This document shows, one piece after another, positions 15,601 through 28,700 of a stretch of DNA of 64,000 nucleotides. Position 1 is the first letter of the stretch. The number at the start of each line of letters is the position of its first letter. The position numbers and the translations under genes are program-made. This DNA comes from Bugula neritina. Its lineage: Eukaryota; Bryozoa; Gymnolaemata; Cheilostomatida; Bugulidae. Under the pieces are notes generated by a model. That model made no database searches. It was given only the letters and a program-made list of their open reading frames with translations, and was not told the origin of the DNA. The stretch spans positions 27,316,628 through 27,380,627 of the forward strand of contig OZ037767.1 of assembly GCA_964035545.1 (NCBI GenBank), read 5' to 3'.

Positions 15601-17250
15601 TGTTATATGACACCATGATCTTTCTTAAAATATTGTGAAGATTAAAAGATGAAGTATAAATAAAAGTGAGTGATAAAAACTACATGTCTATAATAATTAA
15701 TAAGTAATATATTAGCTTAGAAATAAAAACTGAAGTAATAACTCAACAATAAAGCATAAAATCTCACTTTTGAACTGATAAGTGTAGCCACCACACAGTA
15801 CAATGCACTTCCCATCAATCGTCGTAACTCCTAAAGCAGAGCAGTCGTCAGTGTTGAAGCCAACAAATTCTACATTGCTATAAAACAAAACATAATATAA
15901 AACATTCATTACAAATCTTGAATTTACAAACATGTGGCCAGAACACAATAACAGCCTAGTCAATTATTGTATTCAGAATGCACTAAAATATGATTCGATA
16001 ATTCGATTCAATACTAAGTATTTTACATTAATAATTTTATACGAAATATAGTTTATATACACATATCATATTAAAATAAAGAATAAGACTAAAAACATTT
16101 ATTCTTTTCCAATACATTGACGATAAATGTAACACTTTATTATCAAACTTACTCAACGAGAAATCCTGAGCTAAAGGGAAGGATAATTCCTCTAGCGGTA
16201 CAGCCCGATGATGCTGTACCGGCACCAGAAGAAATAACGGAGTTCTTCAACACTGGTCCAGCATCAGAGTACCTCGTGTGCTGCTTATTGATCTTACCCT
16301 CAAATCCTTAAAAATCAATCAATATGAATACAAGGTATGGAGTCCATAACAGTCCACCCAATACACATACACTCATATGTATTGCAACAGAATAAAATCA
16401 TGAATAAAAATTAAAATTAGTTCTGTTCGGGTGGTGATCTTGTTATAAATTTACAAGATTTAATTTTATTTTTATCTCAAAATTAAATTAAAAAACTAAA
16501 ATAATTGAGTTTTTAATACGTCAAACTGTTGTTGAAGTGAAACTGTCTAAACAAGGTAAAAGCTGCAGAAGCTTAACCCGTTACGCTTATATAACATCAG
16601 ACAAAACTTTACCCGCTTTTTCATTGTTGGCAAGTAGAAAATGATCAAACTGTAAGTCTCCTCCATTTACAAACTCCGCCCCTTTCTCGCAGTGCCATGC
16701 CGTCAACGAGTGGAACACTGCCGGAATGTTTTTCTGCCTCTGAGAGCAAACACCATCACCTACAGAGTACAAACACCATCACCTACAGCATGCAAACACC
16801 ATCACCTACAGCATGTACAGTAGTTCAGTTATCAATATAATAAAAACATTTACTTACCATCCATTGGATAATAATCTGCAAAAGTCCAGAGAGCAAACCA
16901 GCCAAGGGAATGGCCAGTGTTGTTGGTAAACTCTGTCAGCGGGGCATTTTTTGGACATAGGGATGAGTCAGCCGAAGGTCCGGTAGGGTGACTATGCATT
17001 CGGTACCTGTGTTGTATGTGCAACATTGTATTTGGTGTACACCCTGCTTTATGTATAAAATACTTTACAGCATAGAGCATGTTGTATATACTTTTATGCT
17101 TCATATACCAAATCTTCAAAACACAAATTGGAAGTCAATCCGAACTGGTATAAATAATTAAACAAATTTTAAGGTCTTAAAAACAGTAAACTGGCACTTC
17201 AAACTTAACTTTAAACAGAATTATGACTTTCATCATATCAAAATACATAT

Positions 17251-17295
<45 letters not shown>

Positions 17296-20200
17296 AGAAA
17301 TGTTACGTATATTTGATCAAACTCACCAAAATGCAAAATGGCTGCCTCCAGCCGCGTGGTTGTGTCTAACAATATTTGTAGGGTGGGTGAGCCAAAAAGC
17401 AGCTGGAGTGATGTCATCATTTAGAAGACTAGTGCTCGGAATCACAAAGATAGCGAGATTGTACTGCAGAGTATTTCCTGCAATCAGATGGTAGCTTATT
17501 TTAGAATGTTTTTCCACCATCTTGAAAATGTGAAATATAAATTACAACTTACAGGCAATCTGCACCTAAAACTTTTGTATATAAATAAACAGCTAGAGAG
17601 GTACTAGATGATGTAAAGCTGAATCTGTGCAAGATGCTTACAACACATGTGTCAATGTCACCAAAGCACCTTATGTCAGTTGTCAGATGAAATGAGCTCA
17701 CCTGTTTCTACGCTGTCCTCCAGGAACACAGCTCCACCCATGACATGGTAGATCACGTTATGCTCAATCATGACATCGTGCGTGTTGTGAATGTTGATAG
17801 CTCTGTTGAATGTCCTGTGAACACTACATCCCCTAACGTACGAGCTATTCTGGTGTCCGTTGAGATGGAAGTGGATAGGATACCTTCCCAGTCTAAATGC
17901 CTGCCCTGTGAATAAATCCACCAAATGTTGCCACTTATACGCTGGAAAAGGTTAAATGTCACTTGAAATTAATTTATCTAATTTATTTCATCATAGTTAT
18001 GATGTTAGAAATTTACAAATTTGTGTTATATTTTAATTTAAACATTTAATTAAAAGGTTAAAACATTTGATTTTTTTTATATTAGATCATTGTTAAAATA
18101 AACTGTGTAAACAAGGAGATGCAATCAGAACTCTAATAGTTACGTTGATATGACGCAACAAACTTTTACTAACACTTTACCGCCATTATAAGTAATAATT
18201 TTCTCTTTTCTATATTTAGATATTACTGAAATGTTACTAATATTTCCCTGAAGTGTTATTGAAATAGTACTATATAAAGCACAAGAATAACATTTGGACA
18301 CTGGCTGTACAGTTTTATTGTGGTTCTAAAAGTAGTGGTTTTATTGAAGGAATTCAAAAACTCTAGCCAATGAGATTTCTGCATAAATTATTAGCTGACG
18401 GAACCTGCGTGTGTAACTTCTATGTGGGATAAGCGGCCGACGGCCCAGTTCTTATCTGGTTCAGGTGCGTGCATCATTATCGTTCCTCCAAACTCATCAC
18501 TTCCCATTTCCTCTCCGAATTTTCCCTGGAAGCAAGTCTGAGTGGCAAACTGCCCTGTAAAAGCAAGAAGAGAATAAATTATAATCTCACAATATCTCGC
18601 TACAGCTTGCAAAGGTAGCTTACCAAGCAGCCAACTAGCTATTCTTTCTCACAGTGATGGGTATTACCAGCTATCAGTTTAAATTATTGACCATTAACTG
18701 TTGTTTTATTAATGCTATTATAATTGATTTGAAGCGCATTTACCTGATTACCGGTGGTAACAGTGTTTATGATATTAGTCTTAATTGACTATTATTAACA
18801 AAATGGCTGTCCAAGTTCTTAACCTAGCCACACTCTTTCAATATCTTAGCTTTCAAATTACTCGTCGTTTTTCATCAACCTCCAGGTTTTATTACCTAGT
18901 TTCTGCTGCTAACTGCTAACGATTATATAACTCTCACAACACAACTAAATGTTAGTTTCTGTTTAGTTTGACAGGTCCCTGAACTTCACATCTCAAAAGT
19001 TACTCTAAAATAAAGAATAGCAAACAACAATTACCTGTGTCGAATCCGGCAGGACACGCCTCTATTACGTCCTTCCACTGGTGGTGGTCAGAACCTCTGA
19101 ACACAACGTTGTGAGTGAGTAAACCCACTTCTGCTCTCATTTCTAGAGTGTGACCTCCACCAAGGTCAGCTGTAACTCCCAAGTGCTCATATTCTAAAGC
19201 TTCAGTCAGGGTGAGTGTAAAGCCATCAACAGATATCTAACAGAAGAGATCAGTGATATAACATCTTCTTATTAAAGTCTACAGCAACTGATGCTAGGCT
19301 ACATCTAAAGCTCCATGAGATCAACAGTAGAATAACTGACCACTAAACAATGAATTTAAAGCTCCATGAATTACACAGTTGACTATACATGTATATCATG
19401 AAAAAAATGCTTGTATAAATTATTGAATTGATATTGAGGGCTGACACATACTTTTCGAGAGTCCGACTAAAAGTCTGTTATAAATTCTTATTGCCGAACA
19501 GCCTGTTTACGACTATATGAAAAGTTAAGGTCCCTACATTTATAAACATATAACATGTATATGATAAAAAGCTATTATAGACTCAGTTAACTTAGCCTCT
19601 ATTCCTGCTTTCACAACTCTGATTTATTTACTCACAGCAGCAATCTCACGCTCCTCATTTTCTATTTGTGAGTGCCTATGTCCAGTGGAGGCAATGGCTA
19701 TTCTATCACCAACTTCCCAGTGCACGGGTCTTTCTAGAACAATCTCTGTAGCTCCAGCGTTGGCTGTCTGTGCAAGCACAGTCCAAGGCTCCTTTGGCTT
19801 ACCTGATAGATACACAACACTAACCTTATTTACTTCTTAGTGTACAAAAGACTTGATTAGTCTGCTAAATACCACACAAGTATATCACCAGTCATATCTA
19901 CCCGTCCCAAAAGTCGCAATAGTATTGTAAAACGCTGGTGGAATATTTAAAAACACTTTGATGCTAGATAGTACGTAGTACTCAGGAAATACAGGTGAGG
20001 CGCCCACTGATTAAACACTAAAGTATGACAACTCCAAGTATTTAAGAGAATCGTGTTTTATATAATATTACAAAGTAAGGCATGTCTGTATGACCCAAAC
20101 TTCTCCTCATAAAAACATAATGGTGTTTTGAATCTTAAAATTGTTATTTTTTTATCAATTCATCAAAAATGAAACTGCCAAGTTTCCGAAATATATCGTT

Positions 20201-22679
20201 TTCTTTTCATTTTTTTCAAATTGGACATGTTAATAAATAATATTCCTAAACCAACTAGTTACAATTATGATTATTACCTAGCATTTAGAAGAAAAGAGAA
20301 AAATGTCAACATGCAGTGTGTGTTACTACTCTAATAAACTGAAATGAAATTAAAACTGAAAGCACTCAATGCTCACCATGAAGATCCAATGTTCCGTTTC
20401 TTACACCTAGAGTCTTAGCTCCATAGATGGGCATTTCAAGTGACCTTAGATGCCCATGCATAGTAATAATTCCTTTGTGTTGGAAGGGTTCATCTTCCGT
20501 CCCCACCTGAATACCAGTACCATATCTTGGTAATAATGCTTTATTACAGTAAATGAGATTTGTCAGTTGGATGTATAGAAATAGACAAAAAATTCAATGA
20601 GACCAACAAACACTTTATACAGATTATTGCACTTGGTAAAATAATCAAGCTCACCATAACAAATATTATTTGTCAAAATTTGCTTTAGTAAACCCACCTG
20701 CAGGGTTCCACCGTCAACAATTAAAATATTCTCAGCCTGCAGCTCAACGTCTTTTTCATCAAACACCAGCTTTCCTATTAACAACAATACTGACACTTAC
20801 AAAACAACACTCTGCTGGGTATGTTATCAACTGATTTGATAATAACACGTATAGTATAAACTTGTGTAGTAAACCTACTCACTATTATTAACTTGCAAAC
20901 CTTTCCTTATGTTGAAAAACTCAAAACTGCATTTTTTAGTAATTTCCGTTACAAATAAAAAAAAACAATAGATCTAAAAAACACACCTCTGATAAGTAGA
21001 ACTTTCAGCACTGGAGTATCCATGTCTAACAGAAGAGTTTGACCTTGAGGAATCTCTACAAGGTCACCTTCTTCTGGGAGAGGTCCTCCGCCCCACGTGT
21101 ACACTGACGACCATACATCCACATAGAAGAAAGTGGCTTCAACATTCTACATATTAAAATAAAAAATCGTAAATTACCAACAACCAATAAAAATGGGGCG
21201 TATCGTTATAGATTCAATAAATTGAGTCTTTCAGCTAATCATGAAAGACAAGTTAAAAACAATACCTCTGGCACTACAGCAAATCCATCTGACCCAAGTT
21301 TGACCTTGACGTCAGCTTCTATGCTACCTTGGTGGGCATCAGTTCGGCATTCGATAGTTGAGCCATCATTGCTTGATATCACACACGCCACTCCATCAAT
21401 GGTCACATTAACTCTACAATAAAATATATTAGCTTTAGTCACTCATACTCAGTCACAGTTACTAGTCATAGTCAGTCACAGTTATTAGTCACAGTCAGTC
21501 ACACTCAGTCATAGTCACTCACACTCAGGCACAGTTACTAGTCACACTCAGTCACAATTATTAGTCACAGTCAGTCACAGTTACTAGTCACATTCAGTCA
21601 CAGTTACTAGTCACATTCAGTCACAGTTACTAGTCACATTCACTCACACTCAGTCAGCCATATCAACATAGATAGCTTCACAATTCCAAGTCTTTTAGAC
21701 TGTAAAACTGCTTTTTAACATGAGCTTTTCATCACCTTTTTATCATATTCCAGCTACTTGAAACAAAATTCAAAAAATTACAATCATATTATTCAAGTAG
21801 CATCCTTGTTAAAACTCACACAGAGGTATAAAGTTTGTACAGGAAGTATATAACCGACTACTATAACTTACCCAGCAGGATTATCAAGGTTGGTTCCAGT
21901 AATAGTGAGGGTGGTGCCACCAGCAGTCCCACCTCTGCTAGGTGAAACACTGGCTATGCTGCCACCAAGTGATGAGTCATACGTGTAGGCAGCAGACAAA
22001 GTTACAGTCTCAGTCGACAGCGTCACCACAACGTCACAGACTGTGCTACTTAAATCATTAGGCACATCTAAAATTACCAGTTCATATGAATTCGTGTTTA
22101 ACTGCTTATTTTAGCAACAAAACATATATAGCAAACTTCATGTAAATATGGATGTTTCTACAATATTATCAACGCAATCTATGTCAACATCTGCTTTTAT
22201 AACATCTGCTGTAATGGTGTTACTTTATTTTTAAATTTGAAAAGAGACAATTTTATCAATAAACACTTGCAAAAAGTTAATCTATTAGCATAACATTTAA
22301 ATTACATCATATTATAAGCAATTTAATCATATGGATTAAATTAGATAATTATCTTGAAAAAGTAGAATAATTTTAAGCAAATCAAATTTTTAAATCAATC
22401 AAAAAAATCTAAAAAAATCAAACCTGCAGAGGGAGAGAGACACTTGATAACTGAAGAGGTTGATGAATCCATGTCAGTAACACAGACCTCTCCACAAACT
22501 GTAACTTCAACTGTTTCATCAAAACCAGCTCCATTGATACTAAGGAGTTGTCCTCCCCCATATGATCCTACAATATTTATTTCAAGTGATGGACATGAAT
22601 AAAGAAGAACCTTCTAATATAGGTGTTCCCATGTCTTAGCACCACATGCATATGCAATGGATATATGCTTCATCAAAGT

Positions 22680-22720
<41 letters not shown>

Positions 22721-25700
22721 TATATACATGGATAATACATAATATAACATGTATATAATGCATATACAGTATAATACACACATAACACATATATAATACA
22801 TACATAACACACACATACTATATATACATGTATAATATGTATAATACGTATATAATACCTACATAATGCATATATGATGCGTACATAATACATATATAAT
22901 ACATACAGTATATAATATATAATACATATATAAAAAGTATATAATACATATATAGCAATTACCTGATGAAGGTGATACACTGGAGGCATCAAGTGTGAAG
23001 GTGAAAGAGTCAGCAGCTGCATTACCTAGTCCATCAACATGAAGCAGCACCTCAACCTGACCGGCAGCGTGCTCACCCAAGGTGCAGACAACTTCTTCAC
23101 TGGCAGCAGATTGCAAGACACAATCCACACCACCAACAGATACGTTCACAGAATCAGCTACAGTGAACAGTGTCGTGCCGGTGATAGTCAGCGTGTCTCC
23201 AGAGTAACCACTAGATGGCGCTATACCCGTGATGGTAGGCGTAGCACTCGCAGCATAGCTATAGCTTACTGCCTCGAATGTGAGATCATCTGAGGACACT
23301 ATCACCTCGACCATTTCCTCAACATGAGCTGATGTCTCGCAGGTTATTTTATTAGTTGTACTTGCTTTTACCTGCAAATACATCGATATACAGACTAGAG
23401 TTGCATTTAACAGCCATAGACTGAGTACATGCGTACACAAGTACTATGTGTAGAAAGAGTTGCAATAACAGTGTGTATGTAAGAACTTCCGCAAAATGTC
23501 TGATTATATCAAACCAAGAAAGCAAAAGTTCACAAAGAATAGTATATAAAAAATTGGCATGAGCTTATAGACAATGCATTCGAATATTTCTCAACTAGCT
23601 AAACTATGTGAGTTTATGCTAAGGGAAGTTACCATTTTAAAATAATATAATTTTGTAGAATAAATTGTAGAGAAGATAAAATGCCTCAATTCAATAATAT
23701 TTAATATAATAAATTGTAGAGAGACAGAATATCGCTTAAGTACCTCACAATCAGAACCCCCGATGTCTACTGAAGTTGAATCACCAAAACCATATCCTGT
23801 TATCGTAAGGATCTGACCTCCATTAATAGAGCCAGAAGTAGGAGATATGGAGGTAATGCTGGCATTACTTGTGACAGTGATGGGCAGCCTGGCAGCGGCA
23901 TCACCTGGAATGTGTACAAAACAAGTGGTAAGTGGCACAGAACAAGGGGAACCAACTCCCAAAAGCGCTACATTTATCACAAACATGAGCGCATTTACTT
24001 TAGTCAACATAAACATTCCCCCCACCCGAATAGCTGAGTAATTGATTGAATAAATTCTTATTGACAAAGAACATGTTTGCTTTAAAAGGAATTTTTGCTA
24101 TTTAACGTTGGTATTTGGTAGGAAAATGTTCCTACTAACCTAGTGACGCAATGTTAACGCTGACGGTGTGTTCCGCTGCAGTCAAAGCACCAACAGTACA
24201 GCTAATCTGAGTATCAGAGACGGCTGTGACAGCACAAGCCGCTGACCCAATCAGCACACTGACTGCTGACGTGTCTGTTCCAAATCTAAAGCCAGTTAGG
24301 TCAAGGTCAACAGAGTCACCTGAAACCTGCAAGATATATAAAGAAAAATAACGAATTGGCAGCAGTGAAGAAAAACATAACTCATCAGCTTATTATAAAA
24401 TAAACAATTAAAAGATCATCTCACTATAACTTAAAGTAAAAACAAAACACTTAATTGAAAACAAAATACCAACTTATCCATACTCATTAAAAGTACATGA
24501 CTGCTTTAGTACAATAACGTAATCTGAAATCACAAATAAAATCAAATAATTTGATTTTTTATGATAAGATTTGCTAAAATAAACAATTTTTCAAACTATA
24601 GTTAAGATAGAAGTAGACACAAATATGAGTACTGAAATGTATATAAATTAGCAAGTACTGCACTCACTGCATTAGGGGTGATAGAGCTCAAGGTGGGAGT
24701 GCTTGCGCTACTGTAGCTGTACACGCAGACGTCATCACATGTTAGAGTGAGGAGCTCGTCGTCAGGGGAGATGAGCTGTACAAGAATGTCACCAGACCAA
24801 TCAGCACCTGCTGCTCCTGTCACACATACCACTTGAGTATAGTTGACATTCTGTATATCGCATCCGGCAGCGTTGATGGCCACTTGTGTACGTCCATCAC
24901 CTAGGAAACCGGCCCCTGGAGCAAACATTACATCACATGCTGTACTAAAATGATGGTAACATTCAACAAATATGCAAGAATAGTAAATAATAAATATATG
25001 TAACAGTTAAACTATAGATAAATGTGAATTAAGTACAAATAAAAATAATTAATTATATCTCGCTATTGGAGGATCCCATCAACTTCCAGTATCATGTATC
25101 TACAACTGTCTTTAATTACAATAACTTTACTTTGCATATAATGTTCTGTTCTAACTACTTTAGCTTGTTGTGTATTTAATACTTTTCCCTAGCTATCTTT
25201 TGTTATTGCTGTAATGGCATGCATGGCTATTTTCTGGAAGATTGTATATAAGCAAGGCAATATTTTACTCATGCTCAGTGTTCATTCTTACATTGATTCA
25301 TCTAGAGAAAATATGGTTCAAGAAACACAATAATAGTATAAATATACACCATCTAATATTTATAGTAACAAGGGTAGAAGACAACTCCAATACATAGTAA
25401 AAAACATCTCAAAGAGTAAGCCTGAGTCCTACTAATCACATACCTGTAATAGTTAGAACTTGGCCGCCTTCTAGTGACCCAGTAGAGTGAGACAACTCCT
25501 GAATGCTGGGTAATAACTTGAAGCCTCTGTTAACTTCACCAGTTAAAGCGATCTGAGCGTCTCCGAGATTGTCAACTCTGACAGAGATTGGTAGTATGGT
25601 GCCAGGAGCCACTTCAGATTGCAGAGAGAGCTTGCATTCTATCATTGTGCTGGTGCTGGACTCCACTACGCATGGAGTGTCTTAACAACAGGAAAAGAGC

Positions 25701-28700
25701 AATGATGACATGAGTTTATGCAATACTAACATATGATATATATACAAACTCAGCCCTATAATTCCTTAACTTAATCTATTATACATAGTCTATCCAACAG
25801 CTGAAAAAAACATGATTAATACATTTAAAGAACATCAGCATATAAAATTCTAGCAGACTTGGAAGGATTAAATTGCAACAAGAAGAAATAATGTACAGCA
25901 AAAATAGATTATCTTTTAATAATACATACATATATATGCATATAGTATTGAAATATTATCTAGCCTAACCTCCAAACAATACAATGTTGTTGCAGGATGA
26001 GGTGCTAAATCCTTCTCCTTTTATTGTAATGGTTGTTAGGCTAGTTCCCTGGCTAGGAGTAATTTCTGTGACCTTCACAGGCACATCAATGCAGGAGCCA
26101 ATATTGTCACCAGATAGACTAAGAGTAGTATCACAGGCTGATATTTCAGGGACGCAGGCGGAACCTGTCATAAAAACAGTTTAATATTCTATATTCTGAT
26201 GAAAATTATTATATGTCTTGAGGTTTAATGTCGATGTCCGATTACAATTTCATTATTTTAATATGAACCTACGCTTACTTAACACATCTCTCTTTTTTCT
26301 ACCAACAGCTTGTATGTTGTCTTGCGCAACATGATCTCCAAGTTTGAGAACAACACTTCCCGCAGCTGGTGATCTTGGGTTCACTACTACTCTGCCCCTT
26401 AATGAGTAACCTGTAAACACGAGGAGACTGCGCTATGAAAACCTAAATGTAATTAATAACAGGAATGCTGCTTCAGCCAGAAAATAACTCTAGTAAAGTT
26501 AACCAGGCATTGGTTACTCTGTTTCAAACAGCCCAGAAGTAATTACTGTAGTTAATGCACCTCTAGCTACTTACATTAGTCAACTTGGAGAACAATGTTC
26601 TACAACTATCTATGAATTGTGTGTTTATACGTAGCCAGGTGTCACCTCATTGTATTATATACCAACTCAATATGGTGGCTCAACACACACCAGCTTTACA
26701 ACTTTCTATGAATTAGAGCAATAGCTACTCCATTAACTGCACAATTTTCAACGTACCACTTCGGTTTATAGATTATTTTATTTGTGGTCATTTTGTTTTG
26801 TTATATTTGGTCAAAAGTGAAAGGAAAAGAACATATGTAACACAGAAAGATAAATACTAATGCCAAGGGTCCCCCCCCCCCCCCCCCGGGGCAAGAGCAC
26901 TGCAGCTAGTGAAGACACACAATCATTTTAATAGACTATTGCTGCATGCACTCATTATGACGAGAAAATTAGTAAAAATTGTAACCATAGAATGAACATG
27001 TTGTTACCTTGTTGTTCGAGAGATATAGTTGACCAGTAGACGAACTCGCCCTCTTGTGTGAACTTGTACCGATATGAGCCAGATGGGGACGGTTTGTTGA
27101 GGAACCCAAACCCATTCTCTAAAGCAGACTGGGCACTCATGCTTTCTATTTGCTGTACAGTAAAGAAGGAGCTTTCAACACCAGGGGGAGATGACCATTC
27201 CCACAATACCTCATCCCCAACCTGAAATATACAGTTTTATACAAATGTGAATGACACTATTTATATATGTGTAAATAATCAACACGAGCAAGTTTCATCA
27301 CACACAAACTTATAAAAATGCGAAATTTCTACAAAAATTAGTTCTCAACAACAATGTTATTATGCTGAGAAATATTTAAATGACAACATTCAGTGGTAGC
27401 AAGTATAAACATCATAATTTACAAATAACCAATTAATATTTGTTACAGCAGTTCAAATTCTATGGTGTGCTTATAGAATTCTATTTCCATACAAGCGAAG
27501 CATTAAACAAGTCGTGGTTCATTACTTGTAATAAATATTAGATAATATTCCCAGTCAAATTATTATTATTCCCTTTTGAAACAGCTACACCTCAATACAT
27601 GCAGTAGGACACTTCTTGTATAGAATAAATTAAAGTTTTACAAATCTTGTTACCTGAATAAAATATTTAACCATTAATCCACAAATACACAAATAAAGTC
27701 ACACGTATATCTGCTGACCTCTATTTCCAGGAGTGTGTGATCCCAAGCATAGTATGGACCATAGTCCTCGTGAGATCCCAGATTAGTAACGGTGTATTCA
27801 CGGGGCGTAATCTCAGTTACACATGTAAATTGGGTGTCTGTGAGAGTTTCAGCCTGTAGAACACAGTCTATACCACCAACTGTCACAGAAAGGTCTTCGG
27901 CTGTTGTACCGAATCCTGCACCTACAAGAATATGTATAAACTGAAGTTAACTATAGAATTAGTCCAGTGATCTTACAAGCTTTTCTATTCAGGGCATTCT
28001 CCAAAGACCATGTAGATTCCCTACTAGTAAAAACTAACTACCAATTTATAGTCTTTGTTTTAGAGTTTTAGATGAAACTAAACTCAATACAGCAGAGCCC
28101 TACCTGTAACCACGTGTCTTGTGCCGCCAAATCTGGACACAATTCTAGGTGATATATCGTCAACAGTGAGAACATAGCTGACTGGCCCAACAGAATTGGC
28201 ACTAAAAGAAAATTGAAAAAAAATGTAAGAATTAAAAAATCTTACTAATACAGCATGTGTTTATCATAATAGTGATCAGCATATCATTCCTAATACAATG
28301 TCAAACATAAACAAAGAACACATATTATGAGAAGTTGTGATTTTTCTTTTCAACTCATATTGTAAACTATACCTTTTAAACTAAAAATGAAAAGATAAAT
28401 TAATATGAGATACTTTGTTCATGTTATATGGCGTCAAAGCATTAACTGACTCATTTAATAAAATAATATATACTGATGGGAAAATTATTGTAAAAAGAGA
28501 GAGCTTTTACTATTTATGCATTAATTTCTCTCGAGAAAAAATCTTCACAAGTAACTGCAACACTCATTCAACGCTTACTGCTACTTCTACTACTGCTGCC
28601 GCTGCTTCTACTACTCTTACCTAAAATCTGCATATCCGTCAGCAGTTGTTATCATGAGGTGGTAGTCTCCTACATCCAATGATGGCAAAGTAAGGACAAT

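Noticed and set aside
22614-23022. Long minus-strand frame rich in Tyr, Ile and Cys
   Set aside because: Most of it is the TA/TACATA simple repeat running into real exon 33; the repeat part is intronic.
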